Source of the DNA: Mangrovibacter plantisponsor | GTDB taxonomy: Bacteria; Pseudomonadota; Gammaproteobacteria; Enterobacterales; Enterobacteriaceae | DNA length: 64,000 bases | Assembly (NCBI RefSeq): GCF_003182475.1 | Contig: NZ_QGTS01000003.1 | Coordinates: 118,876 to 182,875, forward strand | Direction of reading: 5' to 3' | Shown here: one piece after another, positions 36,735 to 46,579 of the stretch | How the letters are laid out: each line of letters begins with the position of its first letter | Numbering within the stretch: position 1 is the stretch's first letter | Position numbers and translations under genes: made by a program | Notes under the pieces: generated by a model | Told to the model about the DNA's origin: nothing | The model's database searches: none | The model's input: the letters and a program-made list of their open reading frames with translations, nothing else

Positions 36735-37157
36735 TTATTTACCGGTACCTGCCATACGCTGGTAAACCAGAGTATCGTCATTAGCTTTCAGGGTAAGCGT
36801 ATCAGCAGTTAATGTTACTGTTGCGCCCTGGGTTAGCATCTTGCCGATAACATTATCCAGTTGGTTCATTTGTGGTTCAACGCACAGCATTCTGGTGCCT
36901 GCCATTCCTGCAACCGTTAGGGTATTACCTTCAAGGCTACCCTGGCCCATAAAGCGGTTACACATATTGCCTGATACTTGCAGCGTATTGCTAAAGCGCA
37001 GGCTTGCCGGACGCGAGTTATCTGCCAGTGGTTTGCCATTGAATGTTTTCAGTACAAACGACTGGTCAGCAAGTTGTGCGCCTACAGGGGCCGAACCTTC
37101 CTGAGCGCAACCAGCCAGAGCCATCATAGCCAGTAAAGCGGGTATCACTTTCTTCAT
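36735..37157 (-). CDS. hslJ: Heat-shock lipoprotein HslJ (META domain)
   Basis: Outer-membrane-associated lipoprotein linked to novobiocin resistance and heat shock in E. coli. It has 140 residues, the E. coli length. Signal peptide with lipobox LAGC (Cys17), then a META domain with NTLQVSGNMCNRFMG and MLCVEPQMNQLDN. The gene order ldhA-hslJ-ydbJ-ydbK is that of E. coli. Both this gene and ldhA are on the minus strand, 125 bases apart. Confidence 0.95.
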   Translation of the reverse strand: MKKVIPALLAMMALAGCAQEGSAPVGAQLADQSFVLKTFNGKPLADNSRPASLRFSNTLQVSGNMCNRFMGQGSLEGNTLTVAGMAGTRMLCVEPQMNQLDNVIGKMLTQGATVTLTADTLTLKANDDTLVYQRMAGTGK

Positions 37158-37282
37158 TTTATTACTCCCTGAGAGTGTCCATGTCCGTTATTCACAGGAT
37201 AAGGTATGCCGGCAACGTATACGTACTGCTGTTACGCTGCCAGCAACAGCTAACTATCCGGCAACAGACTTAGTGTAGCAAA

Positions 37283-38272
37283 TCAGGCAATCTGATTGGT
37301 GCAGGATTCGCCCGCTTCCAGTTGTTTAAGATTATTCAAGGTTGTTTCCGCAATGCTGATTAATGCTTCAGCGGTCAAAAACGCCTGATGCCCGGTAAAC
37401 AACACATTGTGGCATGCAGAAAGACGGCGGAAGACATCATCCTGGATGACATCATTGGATTTATCTTCGAAGAACAGATCGCGTTCATTCTCATAAACAT
37501 CCATGCCCAGCGCACCAATTTTCTGTGTTTTCAGTGCATCAATTGCCGCTTGTGAGTCAATTAACCCGCCACGACTGGTGTTTATAATCATCACACCATT
37601 TTTCATTTGGTCGAAAGCACTGTGGTTTAATAAATGGTAGTTTTCGGGCGTAAGCGGGCAGTGCAGAGAAATTACATCGGACTGGGAATACAGTGTTTGC
37701 AAATCCACATATTCCACACCCATATCCAGTGCTGCCGCATTAGGGTATGGGTCAAACGCCAGCAGGCGCATACCAAAGCCTTTCAAAATGCGCAGCATAG
37801 CAACGCCAATTTTCCCAGTGCCAATCACGCCCGCTGTTTTGCCGAACAAAGTAGTACCTGTGAGGCCTTCCAGGGAGAAGTTGGCATCGCGGGTACGCTG
37901 ATACGCACGGTGGATACGGCGATTAAGGCTCATCATCAGGCCAATGGCATGCTCAGCAACCGCTTCCGGTGAATAAGCCGGCACACGTACAACAGCAAGC
38001 CCAAGTTCTTTTGCGGCATCGAGGTCAACATTATTAAAGCCCGCACAACGCAAGGCGATAAATTTGACACCCAGACTTTTCAGTTCCTCAAGAACCGGGC
38101 GGCTGCCATCATCATTAACGAAGATGCACACGCCATCACACCCAACTGCAGTTTTTGCCGTTTTTTCGGTCAGGAGAAAGTCGTAGAATTCCAGTCCGAA
38201 ACCGAAATCCTTGTTCACATGCTCTATGTATTTTTTGTCATACTGTTTGGTACTGTAGACCGCAAGTTTCAT
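37283..38272 (-). CDS. ldhA: Fermentative D-lactate dehydrogenase
   Basis: NADH-dependent reduction of pyruvate to D-lactate during fermentation. The start is taken at ATG 38270-38272 (MKLAVYSTKQYDKKY), giving 329 residues as in E. coli; the longer frame to 38329 is not conserved. The Rossmann motif GTGKIGVAMLRI is near residues 152-163. The catalytic Arg lies in NTSRGGLIDS, the Glu in VYENERD and the His in FTGHQAF. Divergent from ydbH. Confidence 0.97.
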   Translation of the reverse strand: MKLAVYSTKQYDKKYIEHVNKDFGFGLEFYDFLLTEKTAKTAVGCDGVCIFVNDDGSRPVLEELKSLGVKFIALRCAGFNNVDLDAAKELGLAVVRVPAYSPEAVAEHAIGLMMSLNRRIHRAYQRTRDANFSLEGLTGTTLFGKTAGVIGTGKIGVAMLRILKGFGMRLLAFDPYPNAAALDMGVEYVDLQTLYSQSDVISLHCPLTPENYHLLNHSAFDQMKNGVMIINTSRGGLIDSQAAIDALKTQKIGALGMDVYENERDLFFEDKSNDVIQDDVFRRLSACHNVLFTGHQAFLTAEALISIAETTLNNLKQLEAGESCTNQIA

Positions 38273-38485
38273 CGGGTTTCTCCAATCGAAGTTTATATAA
38301 ATTCTGTCACCATTTAATAAGTTAAACAAATAGTTAAAAGTGGTTTAATTAAGATATTTCCATGTTAAGCCAGGTCAGCCAGCAACTGGCCGACGACAGG
38401 GTTTAAAGCACTGCCCAATCATGTAAAAATAACCGGGTACCAACTGGCGACAGATTTACCTGGCGAAGAAGGACGGCGGCTACCC

Positions 38486-41119
38486 ATGAAGGGTTCTTAT
38501 AAGATAATTATTACACTGGCTTTGCTGGTTGCCTTGCTGCCATTTGTGCTGTTTGCGAGCGTACAAGTGTGGCTCCCTGCGCTTGCCCGTTTGTGGCTGC
38601 CAACAGGTATGCAACTGGTCTTAACCGCTGAACCCAAAATCACTTTACGCCAGCTAACCTTGCCTGGTCTCCAGCTCAAAGTGGGAGACTGTACATTGGT
38701 TGATGTCAGCCAGTTACAACTTTCACACCCCCAATACTGGCGTCTTTCAGCAAATTCTCTGACGGCAGACCCGCAGTGTGCTGCCGGTTTGCCTGCACAA
38801 CCAGGGAGTGAACCGCCACAAACATTAACCCGGATACAGCAATTGTTGCCCAGAGGCGACCTGTGGATAAAACATGTCAACGTTGTGCCCTGGCAGCAAT
38901 ACGGTGGGCAGGTACATCTTTCGGTTTCTTCTGAGCGTCAACTGCTATCCTGGCAGGGCGATAAGCTCAAATTACATGCCCGGCTCGCCGGGCAATCGCT
39001 AACTATCAGTGATATGGCGGTTGTTGTGCCAGGGCAGGACAAGCCGGTCACTTTACAGGGCGCAGTTTCACTAAATTTAGTGCCAGATGGTTTGCCAGAA
39101 CAGGGTGAATTGTATGCCCACTTTGTTGTGCCGGATTTGCCTGAACCCGTGCTGGCCGAATTTCACTGGCAGGGAAACCATGGAGAAATTCGGGCATCCG
39201 TGCCGGGTAAACAACCACTGTTGGTCCTACCGTGGAAAGTGTCACCCCAACAAATAAGTATTGAACATGGCCAGTGGCAGTGGAGTGAATATAACCGCAA
39301 GGCAAGAGGGCAAATTTACCTGACTATAGACAACTGGTCTGGCGGCCCTGAGCAGGCGGTGGTATCCGGGCGCCTTAATGCACTCACTGAAGGGGATGCC
39401 GGGAAAGGGAACCTGGTAATGACTTTGGGGCCGGGTAAACTGAGTCTGGTTGACAGTGCGCTGCCCGCACGCCTCACAGGTGAAATAAAACAGGACAACA
39501 TGATTTTCTATGTGGGGTTGCCTGTAATGCTGAGTGGCCCGTTGCAATCTTCTGTGTTGCATTTCCTGCCCGGTGCGCTGCTGCGCTCTCGTGGCAGGCT
39601 GGTTGATTCTCTGGATATCGATGATGTCCGTCTGCCACTTGCTGGTGTACAACTGACTCGCAATGGCGTTGCTGGCAGGTTACAGGCAATTCTGAAAGCC
39701 CATGAAAACCAGTTGGGTGCATTTGTTATTCACCTGGATGGTGTGGCGAATGACTTTTTGCCAGACAATGGCCGCTGGCGCTGGCGTTACTGGGGTAACG
39801 GCGTGTTTGACCCTATGCAGGCGCGCTGGGATGTACAGGGCGAAGGTGAATGGCATGACAGCCTGATTACCCTGAATACGCTCTCCACAGGTTTTGACCA
39901 GTTGCATTATGGCAGCATGACAGTATCCAAACCTCGCCTGACGCTGAGTGAACCTTTGAGCTGGCAACGTAACCCACAGTTGCCAGCTTTTGCCGGGAAA
40001 CTGGCGCTCGAAACGGGGAAAACAACGTTTAGTAACGGCAGCTATCTTGACCCGGCAAGTTTCACCTTCCAGCTAATGGGGCAAAACCCTGACGCGTTTA
40101 ATCTGCGTGGCGAACTGGTAGCCGGGAAACTGGGGCCTGTCACGGTCTATTCTCGCTGGGATGGTACGCGTTTGCGGGGTAAAGCGTGGTGGCCAGTACA
40201 GGGGTTGTCTCATTTCCAGTCACTTATTCCTCCGGATATGAAGTTACACCTCACTGATGGTGGCCTTGCGGCCCAGGTTGCGTTTTCTGCGGCTGTCAGC
40301 CAGGGTTTTGAAGCCGGTGGGCATGGCGTTATCCGTAAAGGCGCAGCACAACTGCCTGATAACGAAATCAGCGATGTTAACTTCACCTTACCTTTCCGTT
40401 TCTCTCAGGGGGTATGGCACCTGGGGACCCGTGGCCCGGTGCGTTTGCAGGTAGGCAAGGTGTCCAGCCAGTTTACGGCAACCCATTTAAATGCGGATTT
40501 ACAGGGCTGGGTCCCATGGGACGACAGCCATCCGTTGCAACTGAGCAATGTCAGTGTTGAAGTGCTGGGCGGCAAAATTGAGATGCGCCAGTTACGCCTG
40601 CCACAGCATGACGCCGCGTTGTTGCGCCTTAATAATCTGTCTTCCAGTGAACTTCTCACGGCGGTACATGCCAAACAGTTAGCGGTCTCAGGCCGTATCA
40701 GTGGCGGGTTGCCACTGTGGCTGAATAATCCGCAGTGGATTGTGAAAGATGGCTGGTTGACCAACCCCGGGCCGCTCACTTTCCGGCTCGACAAAGATAT
40801 GGCCGATGCAATAGTGCGTGACAACGTAACGGCTGGCCCGGCGATAAACTGGCTGCGCTATATGGAAATTAACCATTCATGGAGCAATATCAATGTCGAT
40901 AACCTGGGCGTGCTGCGGTTATCAACCCAGGTTCAGGGCACCAGCTATAGTGAAGGTAAATCAGCGAAAGTTAACCTGAATTACCACCATGAAGAGAATA
41001 TTTTTACGCTGTGGCGAAGTTTGCGTTTTGCCGACAATCTGGAGTCATGGCTGGAGCAAAATGCACAATTGACTGAACAGCGCTGCACTGGCAGCCATCA
41101 ATGTAAGGAGAAACAATGA
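38486..41119 (+). CDS. ydbH: AsmA-like intermembrane lipid transport protein YdbH
   Basis: Large inner-membrane-anchored periplasmic protein of the AsmA-like group (with TamB and YhdP) that moves glycerophospholipids toward the outer membrane; the three are partly redundant. It has 877 residues (879 in E. coli), one N-terminal transmembrane helix (IIITLALLVALLPFVLFASV) and a long beta-rich body consistent with a hydrophobic groove. The C-terminal part (LNYHHEENIFTLWRSLRFAD) would meet YnbE at the outer membrane. It overlaps ynbE by four bases. Confidence 0.95.
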   Translation: MKGSYKIIITLALLVALLPFVLFASVQVWLPALARLWLPTGMQLVLTAEPKITLRQLTLPGLQLKVGDCTLVDVSQLQLSHPQYWRLSANSLTADPQCAAGLPAQPGSEPPQTLTRIQQLLPRGDLWIKHVNVVPWQQYGGQVHLSVSSERQLLSWQGDKLKLHARLAGQSLTISDMAVVVPGQDKPVTLQGAVSLNLVPDGLPEQGELYAHFVVPDLPEPVLAEFHWQGNHGEIRASVPGKQPLLVLPWKVSPQQISIEHGQWQWSEYNRKARGQIYLTIDNWSGGPEQAVVSGRLNALTEGDAGKGNLVMTLGPGKLSLVDSALPARLTGEIKQDNMIFYVGLPVMLSGPLQSSVLHFLPGALLRSRGRLVDSLDIDDVRLPLAGVQLTRNGVAGRLQAILKAHENQLGAFVIHLDGVANDFLPDNGRWRWRYWGNGVFDPMQARWDVQGEGEWHDSLITLNTLSTGFDQLHYGSMTVSKPRLTLSEPLSWQRNPQLPAFAGKLALETGKTTFSNGSYLDPASFTFQLMGQNPDAFNLRGELVAGKLGPVTVYSRWDGTRLRGKAWWPVQGLSHFQSLIPPDMKLHLTDGGLAAQVAFSAAVSQGFEAGGHGVIRKGAAQLPDNEISDVNFTLPFRFSQGVWHLGTRGPVRLQVGKVSSQFTATHLNADLQGWVPWDDSHPLQLSNVSVEVLGGKIEMRQLRLPQHDAALLRLNNLSSSELLTAVHAKQLAVSGRISGGLPLWLNNPQWIVKDGWLTNPGPLTFRLDKDMADAIVRDNVTAGPAINWLRYMEINHSWSNINVDNLGVLRLSTQVQGTSYSEGKSAKVNLNYHHEENIFTLWRSLRFADNLESWLEQNAQLTEQRCTGSHQCKEKQ

Positions 41120-41304
41120 AACAACAGGCTTTCTGGTTGCCTGTTCTGGCAGTGATGCTGGCTGGCTGTACCCCAAGAATTGAGCTGGCTGCCCCTGAAG
41201 CGCCAATTACTATCAATATGAACGTGAAAATTGAACATGAGATCCATATCAAGGTGGACAAGGACGTGGAAACACTCCTTAAAAACCGCAGCGACCTGTT
41301 TTAA
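41116..41304 (+). CDS. ynbE: Outer-membrane lipoprotein YnbE
   Basis: Small lipoprotein that completes the YdbH bridge at the outer membrane. It has 62 residues (61 in E. coli) with lipobox LAGC (Cys18) and a beta-strand segment PITINMNVKIEHEIHIKVDK, proposed in E. coli to extend the YdbH sheet. Translation is coupled to ydbH through ATGA, with AAGGAG inside the ydbH 3' end. Confidence 0.95.
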   Translation: MKQQAFWLPVLAVMLAGCTPRIELAAPEAPITINMNVKIEHEIHIKVDKDVETLLKNRSDLF

Positions 41305-41620
41305 GCGAGCCATACCAGGGCTGGTACTGTTAGTGTTAAGCACGCCGGTAATGGCGCTGACACTGCAACAGGCTCGTGAACAAGGTAAAGTGGGCGAAAC
41401 CTTCAGTGGGTATATCGCCGCGCGCAGCAATGACCGCGAAACAACAGCCCTGGTGGCCAAAATTAACCAGGCGCGGGCAGAGAGCTACCGGCAACTGGCT
41501 GCTCAAAACAATGTTCCGCAGGATGATGTCGCCCGCCTGGCTGGCAGCAAACTGGTTGAAAGAGCAAAACCAGGTGAATATGTGCGGGGCGTAAATGGCC
41601 TGTGGGTACAAAAGCACTAA
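41237..41620 (+). CDS. ydbL: DUF1318 periplasmic protein YdbL (start uncertain)
   Basis: Periplasmic partner that controls YdbH-YnbE assembly in E. coli. The body is intact: a hydrophobic segment (AIPGLVLLVLSTPVMA) and a mature part starting ALTLQQAREQGKVGETF and ending YVRGVNGLWVQKH. E. coli YdbL starts MKKT; here the aligned codons read TTT AAG CGA GCC right at the ynbE stop, with no ATG, GTG or TTG there. The nearest in-frame ATG is 41237-41239, deep inside ynbE, and gives a 127-residue protein with an extended basic N-terminus. Either that start is used, or a few bases including the native ATG were lost. Confidence 0.75.
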   Translation: MRSISRWTRTWKHSLKTAATCFKRAIPGLVLLVLSTPVMALTLQQAREQGKVGETFSGYIAARSNDRETTALVAKINQARAESYRQLAAQNNVPQDDVARLAGSKLVERAKPGEYVRGVNGLWVQKH

Positions 41621-41652
41621 TACATACCCGGCCCGAAGCCATACAGCAAAGA

Positions 41653-41687
41653 GCAAAAAAGGGAAAAGAAGTCTTTTCCCTTTTTGC
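41653..41687. terminator. Bidirectional terminator between ydbL and azoR
   Basis: GCAAAAAAGGGAAAAG and CTTTTCCCTTTTTGC pair around AAGT to give a stem of about 15 bp with A/T runs on both sides. It ends the ydbH operon and the convergent azoR. Confidence 0.88.
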
Positions 41688-41721
41688 ATTTATAAAGCTA
41701 ATTTATGAACGGGTATAAATA

Positions 41722-42321
<600 letters not shown>

Positions 42322-42529
42322 TCATACTTCCTTTTTGATACGAGTGGGCGCGTAAACGCGCGGAATCATCTCACTCTATTTACAAATGGCTGGCAGAGAT
42401 AGTGCAATTAATCGAACTGTATGTTCGAATTTTTTGAACAAGGCGTATTGCTGCTGAATGTGTTACCCTGAAGGCATGCTTGTTATTGGGCCCGGCAAAC
42501 CTGCAACGGGCCGCGTCGATACAGAATAT

Positions 42530-45500
42530 ATGGACAATAAAACTATAACTTTGAATGCGTTATTTGCGCAGCTTGATAACTTGATGTTGCGTGACCGCCA
42601 GGCGTTTTCTCGCCGTCTGCATGGGGTTAAAAAGACCCGTCCGGAATCCCGCGAAGCCATTCTGACTACGCTCGCTGAAGAGATGAACCAGGCTCAGGAG
42701 CGTGTGTTACAACGCCTGGCAAGCCGCCCGGAGATAACCTACCCGGAAAACCTGCCAGTCAGCCAAAAGAAAGCGGCTATTTTTGAAGCAGTGCGCGATA
42801 ACCAGGTCGTCATTGTAGCCGGGGAAACCGGTTCCGGGAAAACAACCCAGTTACCTAAGATCTGTATGGAATTAGGGCGGGGTGTGAAAGGCCTGATTGG
42901 CCATACTCAGCCACGGCGCCTGGCAGCGCGAACTGTTGCCAACCGCATTGCGGAAGAGCTCAACACTGAACCCGGTGGGTGCGTTGGATACAAGGTGCGG
43001 TTTACCGACCAGGTGAGCGAACAGACGCATGTCAAACTGATGACCGACGGTATTTTGCTGGCGGAAATTCAGCAAGACCGCATGCTGATGCAGTACGACA
43101 CATTAATTATTGATGAAGCCCACGAACGCAGCCTGAACATCGATTTCTTGTTGGGTTACTTAAAAGAGTTACTGCCTCGCCGCCCGGACTTAAAAGTTAT
43201 TATCACCTCGGCAACCATTGACCCGGAACGCTTTTCGCACCATTTCAATAATGCGCCCATTATTGAGGTTTCCGGGCGCACTTACCCGGTTGAAGTGCGT
43301 TACCGCCCGATTGTGGATACAGAAGACGACACCGAACGTGACCAACTGCAGGCAATTTTTGATGCAGTGGATGAACTGGGCCGTGAAAGCCCGGGTGACA
43401 TTCTTATTTTTATGAGTGGTGAACGGGAAATCCGTGATACTGCAGACGGTCTTAATAAACTGGACTTGCCGCACACAGAAATTCTGCCGTTGTATGCCCG
43501 TTTGTCTAACAGTGAACAGAACCGGGTATTCCAGTCTCATACCGGGCGGCGCATTGTACTGGCAACCAACGTGGCAGAAACATCACTGACAGTGCCGGGC
43601 ATTAAATATGTGATTGATCCGGGTACTGCGCGTATCAGCCGCTACAGTTACCGTACCAAAGTTCAGCGCCTGCCCATTGAACCCATCTCTCAGGCTTCAG
43701 CTAACCAGCGGAAAGGCCGTTGTGGGCGTGTATCTGAAGGGATCTGTATTCGTCTGTACAGTGAGGACGATTTTCTCTCGCGCCCTGAGTTTACCGACCC
43801 GGAAATCCTGCGCACCAATCTGGCCTCAGTCATATTGCAGATGACTTCGTTGGGGCTTGGTGACATTGCAGCTTTTCCCTTTGTTGAGGCGCCGGATAAA
43901 CGCAACATTCAGGACGGCGTGCGGTTACTGGAAGAACTCAGTGCTATTACCCACAATAAGCAAGGGGATGGCTGGCGGCTGACAGCAGAAGGCCGCCAAC
44001 TGGCACAGTTACCTGTAGACCCGCGTCTGGCGCGTATGGTTCTGGAAGGTGCGAAACAAGGCTGTGTGCGCGAAATGATGATAATCACATCGGCCTTATC
44101 TATTCAGGACCCGCGCGAGCGTCCGGTAGAGAAACAGCAGGCGTCAGATGAAAAACATCGCCGTTTCCATGATAAAGAATCGGATTTTATGGCCTGGGTA
44201 AATCTGTGGAATTACCTGGGTGAGCAGCAACGTGCGCTTTCATCCAGCCAGTTCCGCCGCCTGTGCCGTGCTGAATACCTCAATTACCTGCGGGTAAGAG
44301 AGTGGCAGGATATCTATACCCAGTTACGCCAGGTAGTTAAAACTTTCCGCTTACCGGTCAACAGCGAACCGGGTGATTACCGTGCCGTACATACCGCGTT
44401 ACTTACCGGCCTGTTATCTCACCTTGGCATGAAGGATGCCGAAAAGCAGGAGTTTACTGGTGCTCGTAATGCCCGCTTTGCTATTTTCCCGGGCTCCGGG
44501 TTATTTAAAAAACCGCCGCGCTGGGTAATGGTGGCCGAACTGGTTGAAACCAGCCGCTTATGGGGCAGAATTGCCGCAAAGATTGAGCCAGAGTGGGTTG
44601 AGCCGCTGGCACAGCATTTGATTAAACGCAGTTGGAGTGAACCGCACTGGTCACGGGCACAGGGTGCCGTTATGGCAACAGAAAAAGTCACTCTGTTTGG
44701 CTTACCTGTTGTTGCTGCCCGGCCGGTTAATTACAGCCCGATTGACCCGGTATTATGCCGTGAGTTGTTTATCCGCCACGCGCTAGTGGAAGGCGACTGG
44801 CAAACCAGGCACAGTTTCTTTCGTGAAAACCAGAAACTGCGTGCGGAAGTGGAAGAACTGGAGCATAAATCCCGCCGCCGCGACATTCTGGTAGACGACG
44901 ACACACTGTTTGATTTCTATGATCAGCGTATCAGCCACGAAGCTATCTCTGCACGCCACTTCGACTCCTGGTGGAAACAAGCCAGTAAAGCGTCGCCTGA
45001 TTTGCTCAGCTTCGAAAAAGGCATGCTGATCAAAGAAGGTGCCGGGCAGGTCAGCAAGCTTGATTACCCGAACTTCTGGCATCAGGGTGCACTGAAACTA
45101 CGCCTGACTTACCAGTTTGAACCGGGTAATGATGCCGATGGTGTGACAGTGCATATCCCGTTACCACTGCTTAACCAGGTTTCGCCCGCCGGGTTTGAGT
45201 GGCAAATCCCCGGGTTGCGGCGTGAACTGGTTATTGCATTGATTAAATCCTTGCCTAAGCCAGTACGCCGTCATTTTGTCCCTGCGCCGAACTATGCCGA
45301 GGCATTTTTGGGCCGCACCGATGGCCAGCAACCATTACTCGACAGCCTGGAGCGTGAGTTACGCAAAATGACCGGTGTCACTGTTGACCGCGAGTCGTGG
45401 CACTGGGAACAGGTTCCCGATCACCTGAAAATGACTTTCCGTGTGGTTGATGACAAAAACCAGAAACTGCGTGAAGGCCGGGATTTAGATGCACTCAAAG

Positions 45501-46423
45501 AAACTCTGAAAGCAAAAGTTCAGGAAACGCTGTCTGCGGTTGCTGATGATGGCATTGAGCAAAGTGGCCTGCATGTCTGGAGCTTTGGCGCTTTACCTGA
45601 AAGTTACGAGCAAAAACGCGGTAACTACCGGGTAAAAGCATGGCCAGCACTGGTGGATGACAAAGACAGTGTTGCCATTCGTTTGTTTGATAACCCCCAT
45701 GAACAACAGCAGGCTATGCGCCTGGGGCTGCGGCGTTTACTGCTACTCAATATCCCATCGCCCATTAAATACCTGCATGAAAAATTGCCCAATAAAGCCA
45801 AACTTGGGCTCTATTTTAACCCTTACGGTAAGGTGCTGGATTTAATCGACGACTGCATTGCCTGTGGTGTAGACAAGCTGGTTGCAGATGCCGGAGGGCC
45901 GGTTTGGGATGACGCGGGGTTCCAGGCGTTGCATGAAAAAGTGCGTGCGGAATTAAATGACCAGGTGGTGGATATCGCAAGCCAGGTTGAGCAGATCCTG
46001 ACGGCCGTTTTCGCTGTCAACAAGCGCCTGAAAGGGCGGGTGGATATGACCATGGCACTGGCTCTTTCCGATGTGAAATCGCAGTTGTCAGGGCTGGTTT
46101 ACCGTGGGTTTGTTACACAAAACGGTTATAACCGACTGGGCGATACACTGCGCTATTTACAGGCTATCGAAAAGCGCCTCGAAAAACTGGCCATTGACCC
46201 GCATCGTGACCGGGCGCAAATGCTGAAAGTGGACCAGGTGCAGCAGGCGTGGGTGAAATGGCTCAACAAATTACCTGCCAACCGCCGTGAAGACGAAGAT
46301 GTGCTGGCAATTCGCTGGATGATAGAAGAGCTACGGGTGAGTTATTTTGCCCAGCAACTGGGCACGCCTTTTCCGGTATCTGATAAACGGATTCTCCAGG
46401 CGATGGATGCCATAACGGAATAA
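42530..46423 (+). CDS. hrpA: ATP-dependent RNA helicase HrpA (DEAH box)
   Basis: Large DEAH-box RNA helicase; in E. coli it helps rescue stalled or collided ribosomes and processes some fimbrial mRNAs. The start is taken at ATG 42530 (MDNKTITLNALFAQL), giving 1297 residues against 1300 in E. coli; upstream in-frame starts are not conserved. Walker A GETGSGKT is near residue 100, DEAHERS near 194, SATID and the QRKGRCGR arginine-finger motif follow. The DUF3418 C-terminal region is present (PSPIKYLHEKLPNKAKLGLY). Confidence 0.97.
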   Translation: MDNKTITLNALFAQLDNLMLRDRQAFSRRLHGVKKTRPESREAILTTLAEEMNQAQERVLQRLASRPEITYPENLPVSQKKAAIFEAVRDNQVVIVAGETGSGKTTQLPKICMELGRGVKGLIGHTQPRRLAARTVANRIAEELNTEPGGCVGYKVRFTDQVSEQTHVKLMTDGILLAEIQQDRMLMQYDTLIIDEAHERSLNIDFLLGYLKELLPRRPDLKVIITSATIDPERFSHHFNNAPIIEVSGRTYPVEVRYRPIVDTEDDTERDQLQAIFDAVDELGRESPGDILIFMSGEREIRDTADGLNKLDLPHTEILPLYARLSNSEQNRVFQSHTGRRIVLATNVAETSLTVPGIKYVIDPGTARISRYSYRTKVQRLPIEPISQASANQRKGRCGRVSEGICIRLYSEDDFLSRPEFTDPEILRTNLASVILQMTSLGLGDIAAFPFVEAPDKRNIQDGVRLLEELSAITHNKQGDGWRLTAEGRQLAQLPVDPRLARMVLEGAKQGCVREMMIITSALSIQDPRERPVEKQQASDEKHRRFHDKESDFMAWVNLWNYLGEQQRALSSSQFRRLCRAEYLNYLRVREWQDIYTQLRQVVKTFRLPVNSEPGDYRAVHTALLTGLLSHLGMKDAEKQEFTGARNARFAIFPGSGLFKKPPRWVMVAELVETSRLWGRIAAKIEPEWVEPLAQHLIKRSWSEPHWSRAQGAVMATEKVTLFGLPVVAARPVNYSPIDPVLCRELFIRHALVEGDWQTRHSFFRENQKLRAEVEELEHKSRRRDILVDDDTLFDFYDQRISHEAISARHFDSWWKQASKASPDLLSFEKGMLIKEGAGQVSKLDYPNFWHQGALKLRLTYQFEPGNDADGVTVHIPLPLLNQVSPAGFEWQIPGLRRELVIALIKSLPKPVRRHFVPAPNYAEAFLGRTDGQQPLLDSLERELRKMTGVTVDRESWHWEQVPDHLKMTFRVVDDKNQKLREGRDLDALKETLKAKVQETLSAVADDGIEQSGLHVWSFGALPESYEQKRGNYRVKAWPALVDDKDSVAIRLFDNPHEQQQAMRLGLRRLLLLNIPSPIKYLHEKLPNKAKLGLYFNPYGKVLDLIDDCIACGVDKLVADAGGPVWDDAGFQALHEKVRAELNDQVVDIASQVEQILTAVFAVNKRLKGRVDMTMALALSDVKSQLSGLVYRGFVTQNGYNRLGDTLRYLQAIEKRLEKLAIDPHRDRAQMLKVDQVQQAWVKWLNKLPANRREDEDVLAIRWMIEELRVSYFAQQLGTPFPVSDKRILQAMDAITE

Positions 46424-46464
46424 CTGGTTACCTGAGGTATTGCAATACAGGTATCTGAAAACAG

Positions 46465-46538
46465 GTACTAACGATACCGTGATTAACGGCACCGTTACTA
46501 ACCACTCCGTTACTAACCACTCCGTTACTAACTACAGG
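46465..46538. repeat. Five degenerate 15-bp tandem repeats
   Basis: Units: GTACTAACGATACC, GTGATTAACGGCACC, two perfect GTTACTAACCACTCC copies (46494-46523), and GTTACTAACTACAGG. The tract is non-coding, between the hrpA stop and a hairpin, and could vary in copy number. Confidence 0.8.
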
Positions 46539-46562
46539 GCTACTGAGCGGTTCAGTAGCCCT
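46536..46562. terminator. Hairpin between hrpA and the methyltransferase gene
   Basis: AGGGCTACTGA pairs with TCAGTAGCCCT (11 bp, loop GCGGT). There is no T-run on either strand, so termination is uncertain, but the position between convergent genes fits. Confidence 0.45.
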
Positions 46563-46579
46563 GCCAGTATGCAGCCTGC

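Noticed and set aside
43690-44691. Minus-strand ORFs inside hrpA
   Set aside because: Antisense shadows of a strongly conserved helicase.
46465-46538. 15-bp repeats as a CRISPR array or coding repeats
   Set aside because: No spacers between units, and no ORF with a start crosses the tract after the hrpA stop.
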